Source: Lawsonibacter faecis (GTDB lineage: Bacteria; Bacillota; Clostridia; Oscillospirales; Oscillospiraceae). From it: a stretch of 64,000 bases of DNA. Below, in pieces: positions 51,269 to 60,473 of this stretch. Every line of letters starts with the position of its first letter. Position 1 is the stretch's first letter. Location of the stretch: positions 1 to 64,000 of the forward strand of contig NZ_JACOPQ010000002.1 of NCBI RefSeq assembly GCF_014287675.1. Direction: 5' to 3'. The notes below the pieces were generated by a model. It was not told where the DNA came from. It was given only the letters and a program-made list of their open reading frames with translations, and made no database searches. The position numbers were made by a program, and so were the translations under genes.

Positions 51269-52639
51269 TCAATTTACCGCCGCAAAGAGATCGTTGAGCG
51301 CCTCGCTCATGGTGGGATGGGTGTAGATTGCGTCCCGCAGAACGGTATACGGCAGGCCGGCGTCCATAGCCAGCTTGACCAGATTTATCATCTCCTGGGA
51401 CTCGGCGCAGAAGAAATGCGCGCCCAGGATGTTCCCGGTGGCCCCGTCCACCACGGCCTTGAGAACACCGGCGGGCCGCCGCATGACCTGGGCCTTGGGA
51501 ACGGCGGCGGCGCTCAGCCGGGCAATTTTGACGTCATATCCCCTCCTGCGGGCCTCCGCCTCGGTCATGCCCACACGGGAGAGGGGCGGGTCGATGAAGA
51601 CGCTGTAGGGCACCTCTCCCCTGTTCTGCGTGGTGCGACCGCCGTCACCCAGGATCTGGGACTTCACGATGCGGCTGTCGTCCAGAGAGATGTAGGTGAA
51701 CTGCAGGCCGCCGGCCACGTCGCCCATGGCCCAGATATGGGGCACGGAGGTGCGCAGATGCTCGTCCGTCTTGACCGCGCCCCGCTCCGTCAGCTCCACG
51801 CCGGCAGCAGCCAGGTTCAGCCCCGCCACGTTGGGCCGGCGGCCGGTGGCCACCAATACCGCCTGCGCCGGGAGAACCTCCTCCCCTTCCGCGGTCTTCA
51901 CGGTCACCTCCGCGCCGACCTGGGCATCCTTCACCCCCAGCACCGCCGCGCTGCGCAGGACCCGCACACCGCGGTCCTCCAGGCTCTTGAGCACCACCGC
52001 GGCGACCTCCTCGTCCTCCCGGGGTATGAAGCCGGGGCCGTCCTGAACGACTGTCACCCGGGAGCCGAAATTCGTATAATAGGAGGCAAACTCCAGACCG
52101 ATGTAACCACCGCCGATGATGACCAGCCGCTCGGGCAGCTCGTCGCGCTCCATCAGTGTCTCGCTGGTATATACCGCCCCGCAGTCCGCAAGTCCGGGTA
52201 TGGGCGGGATGAAGGGGCGGGCTCCGGTGTTGATAAGGATACGCTCGCCCCTCAATTCCTCGCTTCCGCCGCCGGAGAGGGCCACCGATACCCGGTGGCC
52301 GTCCAGGAAGGACGCCTCCCCCACCAGAACCTCCACGCCCGCGCCCACGGCCTTGTCGTAGTTCTTCCGGCGGAGAGCGCCGGTCAGGCGGCGCTTCTCC
52401 TCCACGGCGGCGCGGTAGCGCTCCGCCTTCTCCGCAAAGCCGCCGCCCTGGACCGCCGACAGGCGGGCGCTGTGCTCCAGGGACTTGGTGGGGATGCAGG
52501 CCACGTTGATGCAGGTGCCGCCGAACATCCGGTCCGAACGCTCCACCAGGACCACGCTCTGTCCCGCCTTTGCCAGCGCCCCGGCCAGCGTTTTGCCGCC
52601 CTTGCCGAAACCGATGATGATGTTATCCACTGTTTTCAT
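51269..52639 (-). CDS. FAD-dependent pyridine nucleotide-disulfide oxidoreductase (MerA/RclA-like)
   Basis: The 456-residue flavoprotein has the FAD Rossmann motif IIIGFGKGGKTLAGALAKAG, the redox pair GGTCINVACIPTK (C43, C48), an NAD(P) site VIIGGGYIGLEFASYY and the C-terminal base in THPTMSEALNDLF. It lacks the mercuric-reductase N-terminal metal domain and C-terminal cysteine pair. That makes an RclA/YkgC-like or general disulfide reductase more likely. It follows the rhodanese gene by 15 bases, so both probably act in sulfur or oxidant handling. Confidence 0.9.
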   Translation of the reverse strand: MKTVDNIIIGFGKGGKTLAGALAKAGQSVVLVERSDRMFGGTCINVACIPTKSLEHSARLSAVQGGGFAEKAERYRAAVEEKRRLTGALRRKNYDKAVGAGVEVLVGEASFLDGHRVSVALSGGGSEELRGERILINTGARPFIPPIPGLADCGAVYTSETLMERDELPERLVIIGGGYIGLEFASYYTNFGSRVTVVQDGPGFIPREDEEVAAVVLKSLEDRGVRVLRSAAVLGVKDAQVGAEVTVKTAEGEEVLPAQAVLVATGRRPNVAGLNLAAAGVELTERGAVKTDEHLRTSVPHIWAMGDVAGGLQFTYISLDDSRIVKSQILGDGGRTTQNRGEVPYSVFIDPPLSRVGMTEAEARRRGYDVKIARLSAAAVPKAQVMRRPAGVLKAVVDGATGNILGAHFFCAESQEMINLVKLAMDAGLPYTVLRDAIYTHPTMSEALNDLFAAVN

Positions 52640-52654
52640 CTCTGCGCACTCCTT

Positions 52655-53059
52655 TTAATCTTCGCCTGCGACGGTGTCGTAGGGCCAGTCAATGATTCCG
52701 CCAAAATCGTACACGTTTTCGTATCCCAGCGCCACCAGTTTGTCCGACGCCGCCTTGCTCCGCCGCCCGCTGCGGCAGTACACCAGCAGTACCGCGTCCT
52801 TGTCGGGCAGGGCCTCGGGGTCGGCGTCGCCGATATCCTCGTTTGGCAGCAGGACCGCGCCGGGCACATGCCCCTGCCCATACTCCTCCGCCGTGCGCAC
52901 GTCCACAATCGTCACGCCGCCCTCGTCCATCATCGCCTTGGCCTCCTCGGCGGTGATTTTATGGTAGGCGTCTTCCCCGCCCTTCTGCCCACCCGCCCCG
53001 CAGGCGGACATGACCAAAAGCCCCGCCAAAACCAGGGCCCCGACTGCTGTTCGTCTCAT
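52655..53059 (-). CDS. Rhodanese-domain lipoprotein
   Basis: The 134-residue protein has a lipoprotein signal (LVLAGLLVMSACG, lipid-modified cysteine near residue 20) and one rhodanese domain with DVRTAEEYGQGHVPGAVLLPN. The active-site loop is YCRSGRRS, where the cysteine carries persulfide. It should sit on the outer face of the membrane. The partner downstream is a disulfide reductase, and upstream lies an inverted-repeat operator. Confidence 0.92.
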   Translation of the reverse strand: MRRTAVGALVLAGLLVMSACGAGGQKGGEDAYHKITAEEAKAMMDEGGVTIVDVRTAEEYGQGHVPGAVLLPNEDIGDADPEALPDKDAVLLVYCRSGRRSKAASDKLVALGYENVYDFGGIIDWPYDTVAGED

Positions 53060-53088
53060 CCGGCCATCTCCTTCTGTAATTTTGTGTA

Positions 53089-53112
53089 TTACAGTTTATG
53101 CGTTAACTGTAA
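53089..53112. promoter_or_regulatory. Inverted-repeat operator candidate upstream of the rhodanese gene
   Basis: TTACAGTT and AACTGTAA form perfect 8-bp arms around TATGCGTT. They overlap the downstream edge of a TTGACA-17-TACAGT promoter on the minus strand (-35 at about 53130-53135, -10 at 53107-53112). A repressor bound here would block the rhodanese/reductase promoter. Confidence 0.6.
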
Positions 53113-53152
53113 CATTTATAATATCAGTTGTCAACCCTATTTTACAAAAAAA

Positions 53153-53182
53153 ATCGCGCGGAGACAATTTGCCTCCGCGCGC
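53153..53182 (-). terminator. Terminator of queA
   Basis: GCGCGGAG pairs with CTCCGCGC around a nine-base loop and is followed by ATTTTTTTT on the minus strand, 20 bases past the queA stop. Confidence 0.88.
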
Positions 53183-53201
53183 TCCCGGTTGATAACCTTA
53201 T

Positions 53202-54227
53202 TTAATAAATAAACATCGCATCCCCGAAGGAGAAGAAGCGGTAGCGCTCCTCGACGGCCTCTTGGTAGGCGGCTAAAATATGCTCCCGCCCGGCCAGGGC
53301 GGAGACGAGCATGACCAGCGTGGACTCGGGCAGATGGAAGTTGGTGATAAGGCAGTCCAGCACCTTGAACCGGTAGCCGGGGTAGATGTAAATGCTGGTC
53401 CACCCGGCGGACTCCTTCATGGTGCCGTCCTCCGCCGCCCAGCTCTCGACGGTCCGGCAGGAGGTGGTGCCCACGCAGATGACCCGGCCGCCGCTGCGCT
53501 TGGTCTGGTTGATGACGTCCGCCGTCTCCTGGGAGATCATGCAGTACTCGGCGTGCATCTCATGGTCGGTGATCTCCTCCTCCTTCACGGGGCGGAAGGT
53601 CCCCAGGCCCACATGGAGGGTCACATAGGCCAGGCGCACCCCCATTGCCTCCACCTGGTCCAGCAGCTCCCTGGTGAAGTGGAGCCCCGCGGTAGGCGCG
53701 GCGGCGGAGCCCACCTCACGGGAGTAGACGGTCTGGTAGCGCTCGGGGTCGTTCAGCTCCTCCTTGATATAGGGCGGCAGAGGCATCTTGCCGAGCTGCT
53801 CGAGAATCTCAAGAAAAATTCCCTCGTAGTCAAAGCGGATCAGCCGGTTGCCCCCCTCCACCTCCTCCAGCACCTCGGCGGTGAGCAGGCCGCCGCCGAA
53901 GGAGAGGCGGGCGCCCGGCTTCATCTTCCGGCCGGGCCGGACCAGGCACTCCCACACCTTGTCCCCCCTGTCGATGAGCAGCAGCACCTCCGCGGCGCCG
54001 CCGCCCGGCTCACGGCGGCCCAGCAGCCGGGCGGGCAGCACCCGGGAGTCGTTGAGCACCAGGCAGTCGCCGGGCCGGAGGAGCTTGGGCAGATCAAAAA
54101 AGTGCATATGGGCGGTCTCCCCGGTCTCCTTGTTCAGGGTCAGGAGCCGGGAGCCGTCCCGCCGGTCCAGTGGGGTCTGGGCGATGAGCTCAGGGGGCAG
54201 GTCGTAGTAGAAATCGGATGTTTTCAT
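53202..54227 (-). CDS. queA: S-adenosylmethionine:tRNA ribosyltransferase-isomerase QueA
   Basis: The 341-residue enzyme moves the ribosyl part of SAM onto preQ1 in tRNA, making epoxyqueuosine. Family blocks are YDLPPELIAQTPLDRRDGSRLL near the start, then GSAAAPTAGLHFTRELL and a NFHLPESTLVMLVSALAG segment near the end. The ATG at 54227 gives the standard start (MKTSDFYYDLP). An in-frame ATG nine codons upstream lacks a ribosome binding site. It lies 35 bases after the SpoIID-like gene. Confidence 0.97.
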   Translation of the reverse strand: MKTSDFYYDLPPELIAQTPLDRRDGSRLLTLNKETGETAHMHFFDLPKLLRPGDCLVLNDSRVLPARLLGRREPGGGAAEVLLLIDRGDKVWECLVRPGRKMKPGARLSFGGGLLTAEVLEEVEGGNRLIRFDYEGIFLEILEQLGKMPLPPYIKEELNDPERYQTVYSREVGSAAAPTAGLHFTRELLDQVEAMGVRLAYVTLHVGLGTFRPVKEEEITDHEMHAEYCMISQETADVINQTKRSGGRVICVGTTSCRTVESWAAEDGTMKESAGWTSIYIYPGYRFKVLDCLITNFHLPESTLVMLVSALAGREHILAAYQEAVEERYRFFSFGDAMFIY

Positions 54228-54262
54228 TGGTTGGATGTTCCCAGCTTTCGTCATTCTTGATG

Positions 54263-55909
54263 TTACTGCTTTATCTCAATCCCGGTGTAGTAGAAGTTCA
54301 GAATTTCCCGATAGGTCTTTCCCGCCTTGGCCATGGCGTAGGCGCCCCATTGGCTCATGCCCACATTGTGCCCGTTGCCGGAGCCGGTGATGGTAAAGGT
54401 GTCCCCGGTGGTGCCGGCCGGCGCAAGCTCCTCAGTGCCGGCCGCGGTAATGACATAGGGCGTGCCGCTCACCTGCGCCTTGTTTCCGTCCCCGTCCACG
54501 GCGTAGGCACCGTTGACGCTGCCCAGGACGCCGCCGTCCTCGTTGACGTAATAGCTGCCCCCGCCGCCGGAGACCGTGTAGCGGACCGAGTTCAGCCCCA
54601 GGAAAAACTTGCAGTTCTCGCCGCCTGAAATGGTCCAGCTCTTCCCGGTGTTATCCGTAAAGGTAATTGCCCTCACATTTCCTGTGGGCGTAAACTCCGA
54701 AACCTGAAAATCAACCAGCTCCCGGCAGTTGCGGCCGGAGCTGCGCAGCTTCTCCTCCAGCTCGGCCTTGGTGTAGGTAACAGTCCAGTTGTACGCCGAA
54801 ATCTTATCCGCCACCGCGGCCTCCCAGGGGTCCGCCACACCCACAGCATAGGGCGTGTCTCCGCCCCAGACGTTCTTGGCCGATTCGGTGGCCCCGCCGT
54901 CCGAGGAGAAGTAGTAGGTCTCCACCACATCGCCGTTGTACCAGATATACTCCCCCGCCGTCTCCGCCGCGGCCCGGGCGGTATCCGCCGCGACGCTTCC
55001 GCAGCCGTAGTAGACCTGGCAGTGGGTGGTGGCGCACAGGTCGAAGCCGTCCGCAGTGTGCCGCCCCGCTTTGTTCGCAGCGTAGCTCCGGGCGGACACC
55101 GCCTGGGCCTTGAGGGCCTCCAGGGGCCAGCCGGAGCTCATCTCCCGGGAGATGACGCAGTTGATGTAATCCTCCCGGTCCACAATGCTGACCACCGTCA
55201 GATTGCCGCCGCTCAAGCGCTGGTAGCGGAACGCGCCGTAGTATTTGTTGAGGGCATACCAGGTGACTGTCTTCACGCCGTCGTCCAGGCCGGGCTTCAC
55301 GCCCAGGGAGAGGGCCGCGCCGCCGTCGAACTGGAAGAGGATGGTGCCGGTCCCCGTCTTGACCACCGAGACGGCGTAGCTGCTGGTGCCGGCCAGCGTC
55401 GCCCCCTCCATCCCCGCCATGGCGGCGTTGGCCTCTTCGGCGGAGAGGTAGGCCCCGGCGCGCACATAGTATACCCCGTCCACCCAGGCGGGGAAACCGC
55501 CCGGAACCGAGCCCGCGGCGGCCAGCGCTTCGTCGAAGGAGGCGTAGGCCGTGGGGAGCTGGATATGGTAGCAGCCCACGGCCACGTCGGAGGTGATGGC
55601 GTCGGAATAGCCCTTCAGAGTGCTGCCCGGCAGCGGCCCGTACCAGACGTTCTGCGTTTTTACGATGGAGACGCCCGTCTCCGCCGTCCAGCCCAGCTGC
55701 ACAAAGTTGAGGTCGGCATCGAAATAGCCCAGTCGGTAGCCGCTGCCCACCTCGTTGAGCAGATTGGCCCCCGGCACGGCGCTGCTGCCGTATGTGAGTC
55801 CTATCCGCACATTGGCGTTCATCGGGGCTCCGGCGGCTCCCGCCCCCGCAGGCAGGAGGAGGGCGGCCGCAAGGAGCAGGAGAGCAAATTGCATAAACTT
55901 CTTTTTCAT
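54263..55909 (-). CDS. SpoIID/LytB-domain exported protein
   Basis: The 548-residue protein has a signal peptide (FALLLLAAALLLPAGAGAAGA), an N-terminal region with a SPOR-like stretch (VRAGAYLSAEEANAAM) and a central SpoIID/LytB domain. The catalytic block is ALKAQAVSARSYAANKAGRHTADGF followed by TTHCQVYYG, and the C-terminus has GNGHNVGMSQWGAYAMAKAG. SpoIID enzymes are lytic transglycosylases for engulfment. The extra N-terminal region and the lack of neighbouring spoIIM/P genes suggest a LytB-type relative rather than SpoIID itself. The ATG follows GGAG. Confidence 0.88.
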   Translation of the reverse strand: MKKKFMQFALLLLAAALLLPAGAGAAGAPMNANVRIGLTYGSSAVPGANLLNEVGSGYRLGYFDADLNFVQLGWTAETGVSIVKTQNVWYGPLPGSTLKGYSDAITSDVAVGCYHIQLPTAYASFDEALAAAGSVPGGFPAWVDGVYYVRAGAYLSAEEANAAMAGMEGATLAGTSSYAVSVVKTGTGTILFQFDGGAALSLGVKPGLDDGVKTVTWYALNKYYGAFRYQRLSGGNLTVVSIVDREDYINCVISREMSSGWPLEALKAQAVSARSYAANKAGRHTADGFDLCATTHCQVYYGCGSVAADTARAAAETAGEYIWYNGDVVETYYFSSDGGATESAKNVWGGDTPYAVGVADPWEAAVADKISAYNWTVTYTKAELEEKLRSSGRNCRELVDFQVSEFTPTGNVRAITFTDNTGKSWTISGGENCKFFLGLNSVRYTVSGGGGSYYVNEDGGVLGSVNGAYAVDGDGNKAQVSGTPYVITAAGTEELAPAGTTGDTFTITGSGNGHNVGMSQWGAYAMAKAGKTYREILNFYYTGIEIKQ

Positions 55910-55949
55910 ATTCAGCTCCAAATCTGTGTAAGACCGCCCCGCCCTTGTA

Positions 55950-55978
55950 TTGACACGGGTAAGCCGTTGTGATACTAT
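55950..55978 (+). promoter_or_regulatory. Promoter of the lysine-riboswitch operon
   Basis: TTGACA (55950-55955) and TACTAT (55973-55978) are 17 bases apart on the plus strand, just before the riboswitch. Confidence 0.85.
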
Positions 55979-55995
55979 GGCAAAAATAAATATTC

Positions 55996-56171
55996 TGCAA
56001 GATAGAGGTCGCGGTTTTCAAGAGTAGCGCGGTGAGGGGTCCGACGCCCCGCCGAGCCGCTGCGAAAGGGTAAGCCGCCGAAGGGGTCTCCCCCGCGGAG
56101 GGGATTTCTCTGGGCGCCGGGCGAACAGCCCTGCGACTGTCACCGGACCCGTCCGGTGGAGTGCTGTCTGC
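55996..56171 (+). promoter_or_regulatory. Lysine riboswitch (L box)
   Basis: The aptamer shows the L-box pattern: AGATAGAGGTCGCG, an AAGAGTAGCGCG segment, GCGAAAGGGTAAGCCGCCGA, then GACTGTCAC near the 3' side. The bases AGATAG (5') and CTGTCT (3') close P1. Lysine binding should terminate transcription before asd-dapA-dapB. Confidence 0.93.
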
Positions 56172-56218
56172 TTTTGTGAGATGCCGGGGCCGGGCGACTA
56201 TCCCTGACATTATAGTAC

Positions 56219-56257
56219 AAAATCAGCCGGTATGTAAACCCGCTGATTTCTTTTTTT
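56219..56257 (+). terminator. Expression-platform terminator of the lysine riboswitch
   Basis: AAATCAGC pairs with GCTGATTT with further G-C pairs inside, followed by CTTTTTTT. It lies about 50 bases after the aptamer and 110 before asd. Confidence 0.82.
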
Positions 56258-56365
56258 ATATGCGGTTTTTTACCATGGGCCCGTGTGCGGTTCTTTTGAT
56301 AAAGTAGTCTCAGACGTGCTATGCGCGGAATACCATAAATGAGAGAGCAAATGGAGGTCTTGAAC

Positions 56366-57457
56366 ATGAAAAAGTACAAGGTAGGCGTGATCGGCGGCAC
56401 CGGCATGGTGGGCCAACGCTTCGTCACGCTGATGGAGAACCACCCCTGGTTCCAGCTCACCGTCATCGCCGCCAGCGGTCGCAGCGCGGGCAAGACATAC
56501 GACGAGGCCGTGGGCACCCGCTGGGCCATGACCACCCCCATGCCCGAGGAGGCAAAAAATATTGTCGTCCTCAACGCCGAGGAGGACGTGGAGAAAATCG
56601 CCGGGCTGGTGGACTTCGTCTTCTGCGCCGTGGATATGAAGAAGGACGAGATCCTGGCCCTGGAGGAGAATTACGCCCGCCACGAGTGTCCGGTGGTCTC
56701 CAACAACTCCGCCAACCGCTGGACTCCCGACGTGCCTATGGTCGTGCCTGAGCTCAACCCCGAGCATATCCAGGTCATCCCCTCCCAGCGCCGCCGCCTG
56801 GGCACCACCCGGGGCTTCATCGCGGTCAAGTCCAACTGCTCCATCCAGAGCTACGTCCCCGCCCTGCACCCCCTGCGGGAGGCCTTCGGCATCAGGCGGG
56901 TCCTGGCCTGCACCTATCAGGCCATCTCCGGCGCAGGCAAGACCTTTGAGACCTGGCCCGAGATGGTGGATAACCTCATCCCATACATCGGCGGCGAGGA
57001 GGAGAAGAGCGAGCAGGAGCCGCTGAAGGTCTGGGGCCACATTGAAAACGGCGTCATTGTCAAGGCGGAGTCCCCCGCCATCACCTCCCAGTGCCTCCGG
57101 GTCCCCGTCTCCAACGGCCACACCGCCGCCGTCTTCGTGGATTTTGAGAAGAAGCCCAACATCACGGATATCAAGGAGATCTGGGCCGGCTTCAAAGGCC
57201 GTGCCCAGGAGCTGAGCCTCCCCACCGCGCCCAGGCAGTTCATCCACTACTTTGAGGAGCCCGACCGGCCCCAGTCCCGGCTGGACCGGGAGCTGGAGGG
57301 GGGCATGGCCATCTCCGCGGGCCGCCTGCGGCCCGACACCCAGTACGACTATAAGTTCGTCTGCCTAAGCCACAACACCCTGCGGGGCGCCGCCGGCGGC
57401 GCAGTTCTGCTGGCCGAGCTGCTCTGCGCTGAGGGCTATATTGAGCCCAAGGAATAA
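56366..57457 (+). CDS. asd: Aspartate-semialdehyde dehydrogenase
   Basis: The 363-residue NADPH enzyme makes aspartate semialdehyde, the branch point to lysine, threonine and methionine. It has the Rossmann motif VGVIGGTGMVGQRF and the catalytic cysteine in KSNCSIQSYVPALHPL. It is of the longer archaeal/fungal-like subtype found in many Clostridia, judging by its length and the ISGAGKTFETWPEMVDN block. The ATG at 56366 follows GGAGG by eight bases. It is the first gene behind the lysine riboswitch. Confidence 0.96.
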   Translation: MKKYKVGVIGGTGMVGQRFVTLMENHPWFQLTVIAASGRSAGKTYDEAVGTRWAMTTPMPEEAKNIVVLNAEEDVEKIAGLVDFVFCAVDMKKDEILALEENYARHECPVVSNNSANRWTPDVPMVVPELNPEHIQVIPSQRRRLGTTRGFIAVKSNCSIQSYVPALHPLREAFGIRRVLACTYQAISGAGKTFETWPEMVDNLIPYIGGEEEKSEQEPLKVWGHIENGVIVKAESPAITSQCLRVPVSNGHTAAVFVDFEKKPNITDIKEIWAGFKGRAQELSLPTAPRQFIHYFEEPDRPQSRLDRELEGGMAISAGRLRPDTQYDYKFVCLSHNTLRGAAGGAVLLAELLCAEGYIEPKE

Positions 57458-57472
57458 AAGGAGGTCATTTCC

Positions 57473-58360
57473 ATGCGTGAACCTGTATTTACCGGCGTCT
57501 GCCCCGCCCTGGTCACTCCTTTCGATGAGAGCGGCGCCATCAATTACGACGCCTTTGCCCGCCAGATCGATTTTCAAATCGACAACCATGTGGACGCGGT
57601 CTGTGTCTGCGGCACCACCGGCGAGACCTCTACCCTGAGCATCCGCGAGCACATCGCCGCCGTGGAGTTCTGCGTCAAGCACGTGGACCGCCGGGTGAAG
57701 GTCATTGCCGGCGCGGGCAGCAACGACACCTCCGCCGCCGTCTACCTCTCCCAGCACGCCCAGGACTCCGGGGCCGACGCCCTTCTGATTGTCACACCCT
57801 ACTACAATAAGTGCTCCCAGACCGGACTTATCAAGCACTATGAGTACATCGCCGACCGGGTGGAGCTGCCCATCATCCTCTACAACGTCCCCTCCCGCAC
57901 CGGCGTGGGCTTCACGGCCGACACCTATAAGGTCCTCTCCGGCAATCCCAAGATCAACGGCGTAAAGGAGGCCAGCGGCAATTTCTCCCTCCTCTCCCAC
58001 ACCCGTTACCTCTGCGGCGAGGACTTTTACATCTGGTCCGGCAACGACGATCAGGTGGTCCCCATGATGAGCCTGGGCGCCAAGGGCGTTATCTCCGTGG
58101 CCGCCAACATCATTCCCGAGGTGATGGTGAACATGAGCCGCCTTTGCCTGGAGAACGACTTCGCCGCCGCGTCCAAGGTCCAGGTGGACTACATGGAGCT
58201 CATCGACGCCCTCTTCATTGAGGTCAACCCCATCCCCATCAAGGCCGCCATGGACCTCATGGGCATGGAGGCGGGCTGCCTGCGCCTGCCCCTGTGCGAT
58301 ATCTCCGAGGCCCATCTGGAGACCCTCAAGGCCGCCATGGCGCGGAAAGGGCTGCTCTAA
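57473..58360 (+). CDS. dapA: 4-hydroxy-tetrahydrodipicolinate synthase
   Basis: The 295-residue enzyme condenses pyruvate with aspartate semialdehyde. K165 in GVKEASGN is the Schiff-base lysine, the tyrosine in LYNVPSRTG and the threonine pair in CGTTGE complete the active site. It has AAAAGGAGG upstream and starts 15 bases after asd. Its product also feeds dipicolinate for spores. Confidence 0.97.
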   Translation: MREPVFTGVCPALVTPFDESGAINYDAFARQIDFQIDNHVDAVCVCGTTGETSTLSIREHIAAVEFCVKHVDRRVKVIAGAGSNDTSAAVYLSQHAQDSGADALLIVTPYYNKCSQTGLIKHYEYIADRVELPIILYNVPSRTGVGFTADTYKVLSGNPKINGVKEASGNFSLLSHTRYLCGEDFYIWSGNDDQVVPMMSLGAKGVISVAANIIPEVMVNMSRLCLENDFAAASKVQVDYMELIDALFIEVNPIPIKAAMDLMGMEAGCLRLPLCDISEAHLETLKAAMARKGLL

Positions 58361-58436
58361 GTGCCCCACAGATAAGCAGAGGCGCACGGCGGGGCCGCCG
58401 CCTCTACGACCCTCTCTCGGAAAGGACGTTCAAGCT

Positions 58437-59207
58437 ATGATTCGGATTGCTATTTCCGGCTGCAACGGCCATATGGGCCGGGTGGTGGAGGAGATCTGCC
58501 TCGCCGATCCCGAGATCTCCATTGTCGCCGGATTCGACCTGCTCGGCAACGGCGACCACGATTTTCCGGTCTACTCCTCCCCCGCCGAGCTCAAGGACGG
58601 GGCCGACGTGGTAATCGACTTCTCCAGCCCCGCCGCCCTCAAGGGGCTGCTGGAGCTGGCCAGGACCCGGCGCATCCCCCTGGTGCTGGCCACCACGGGG
58701 TACTCCGCCGAGCAGCTCGCCGCCGTGGACGAGGCCGCCAGGTCGGCGCCCATCTTTCGTTCGGGCAATATGTCCCTGGGCATCAACCTTCTCCTGGAGC
58801 TGGTGAAGCGGGCCGCCGCCGTCCTGGGCGGGGATTACGACGTGGAGATTGTGGAGCGGCACCACCACCGCAAGGTGGACGCCCCCAGCGGCACCGCGCT
58901 GATGCTTGCCGACGCTGCGGCGGAGGCGCTCCCCTACCGGCCGGAGTATGTCTACGACCGCCAGAGTGTCCGCAAGCCCCGGGACCCCCGGGAGATCGGT
59001 ATCTCCTCCGTCCGTGGCGGCACCATCGTGGGCGACCACGAGGTCATATTCGCCGGCCGGGACGAGGTGATTGAGCTCAGGCACTCCGCCCAGTCCCGGG
59101 AGGTTTTCGCCTCCGGCGCGGTCCGGGCCGCCAAATTTCTTGCGGGCGTCCGGTCCCCCGGCATCTACTCCATGGCCGATCTGGTCGCCGCGACGAAGCC
59201 TCTCTAA
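58437..59207 (+). CDS. dapB: 4-hydroxy-tetrahydrodipicolinate reductase
   Basis: The 256-residue enzyme starts with the NAD(P)-binding motif IAISGCNGHMGRVVEE. It contains VEIVERHHHRKVDAPSGTAL, the catalytic His-Lys signature of DapB. The ATG at 58437 follows AAAGGA. A longer in-frame ORF reaching back into dapA is rejected. It completes the three-gene operon. Confidence 0.97.
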   Translation: MIRIAISGCNGHMGRVVEEICLADPEISIVAGFDLLGNGDHDFPVYSSPAELKDGADVVIDFSSPAALKGLLELARTRRIPLVLATTGYSAEQLAAVDEAARSAPIFRSGNMSLGINLLLELVKRAAAVLGGDYDVEIVERHHHRKVDAPSGTALMLADAAAEALPYRPEYVYDRQSVRKPRDPREIGISSVRGGTIVGDHEVIFAGRDEVIELRHSAQSREVFASGAVRAAKFLAGVRSPGIYSMADLVAATKPL

Positions 59208-59212
59208 ATCAC

Positions 59213-59252
59213 AAAAACCGTGCCGTCCGGCTTTCCGGGCGGCACGGTTTTT
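59213..59252. terminator. Terminator of asd-dapA-dapB
   Basis: AAAAACCGTGCCG pairs with CGGCACGGTTTTT around a short helix. It ends in a T run on the plus strand and begins six bases past the dapB stop. Confidence 0.88.
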
Positions 59253-59314
59253 CTTTCCGCAGGGCGCAGCCCTGACGGATGAGGGGAACGCCCCCATCAA
59301 CATCGATGTGTTTC

Positions 59315-60400
59315 CTAATTTTCGGTCTTTTCCTCCGTCTTCCGTTCCAGCTTCATCACCGCCAGTAATACGCAGAGGAAGAAGAAGACCGCCCCCGTCG
59401 CGACCAGCCCGGGCGAGATGACGCCGAACCGCGGATACCGCTCCGAGAGCTTCCCGGTCACCTCCACGAACCGCCGGGAGTTCTCCAGCCAGGCGTACTG
59501 CCTCGCCAGCCCCGGCAGCAGCGGGCCGCCCAGGAGCAGCGCCGCCGTGGGCACAAATCCCATTCTGCGCCCCTTTTTACAGGACAAAACCACGCAAACG
59601 GCGAGCAAAACGCCAAAAAGCCCCCAGTAAATCCATTTCTGATTCAAATAGACCTCCAAAGGCAGGTTTTGTACCAGAAAAACACCCCAAAACGCGGTCA
59701 GCAGCCCCATCCCCACCGCGGGGACAAACCGGCCAAAACCGCCGCCCCGGACCCGGAATACCAGCCGCAGACCCCGCAGCGTCCCCAGGCCCCGCCGCTC
59801 CGCCAGATAGAGCGTAATGGCCGTCAGAACCGCCCCGCCCGCCAGAATGCCCAGCGCCGCCAGCAGTAGCGCGGGCATTTGGTTCGTCAGCATCCGGCGC
59901 AGCACCCCGGACGGATCGCCCATCCCGGACAGGGTCAGCGCCGTGACCGCGCACTTCCCCACCAGCGTCACATTCACCGAGAAGTTCATCACTGCGTTCC
60001 CAATGCGGAACCAGCGGCTCTGATAGCAGTAGTGCCGCTGGAGGTAGATTCCGTAGGCCATACAGCCCAGGTAGGCCAGGTAGCACACCAGCATGGGCAT
60101 AAAGAGGTCCAGCAGGTAGAAGCACACGCCGCCGCCCAGGGCAAAGGCGAAGGACAGCAGGCTCTGCCAGTCCGCCCTGGTCAGCGTGCGCACCGTCTTC
60201 TTCCCGTCCAGCAGATCGTCCACGCTCACCCCCAGCGCCCGGGCCAGGGGCACCAGCATGGGCACGTCCGGATATCCGCCGCCGCTCTCCCAGCGGGAGA
60301 CGGTCTTGTTGCTCACCTGCAGGAGATCTGCCAGCTCCTGCTGGGTCAGATTCTTCTCCCGCCTGTATTTCTTGAGCCGTTCACTGAAATCCTGTTCCAT
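59315..60400 (-). CDS. Membrane-anchored XRE-family regulator
   Basis: The 361-residue protein has an N-terminal XRE helix-turn-helix (residues 1-65; LTQQELADLLQVSNKTVSRWE and VPLARALGVSVDDLLDG). It is followed by about eight hydrophobic segments that place the rest in the membrane, with a short charged tail. Such fusions may sense envelope or ion signals. No target gene is obvious. Tandem repeats at 60474-60521 lie upstream, and a ribosome binding site GGAGGGG precedes the ATG. Confidence 0.87.
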   Translation of the reverse strand: MEQDFSERLKKYRREKNLTQQELADLLQVSNKTVSRWESGGGYPDVPMLVPLARALGVSVDDLLDGKKTVRTLTRADWQSLLSFAFALGGGVCFYLLDLFMPMLVCYLAYLGCMAYGIYLQRHYCYQSRWFRIGNAVMNFSVNVTLVGKCAVTALTLSGMGDPSGVLRRMLTNQMPALLLAALGILAGGAVLTAITLYLAERRGLGTLRGLRLVFRVRGGGFGRFVPAVGMGLLTAFWGVFLVQNLPLEVYLNQKWIYWGLFGVLLAVCVVLSCKKGRRMGFVPTAALLLGGPLLPGLARQYAWLENSRRFVEVTGKLSERYPRFGVISPGLVATGAVFFFLCVLLAVMKLERKTEEKTEN

Positions 60401-60473
60401 CGAAGTCCCCTCCGTTTCTCTCGTCTGGCCTCATTCTAGCAGGAAGGGCACGCATTGACCACCCCGAGGACCG

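Noticed and set aside
51242..53212. 656-codon plus-strand frame opposite the disulfide reductase and rhodanese genes
   Set aside because: It is an antisense shadow; both minus-strand proteins have intact catalytic motifs.
58218..58436. In-frame upstream extension of dapB into dapA
   Set aside because: The extension is in a shadow frame of dapA. The ATG at 58437 has its own ribosome binding site and gives the family start.
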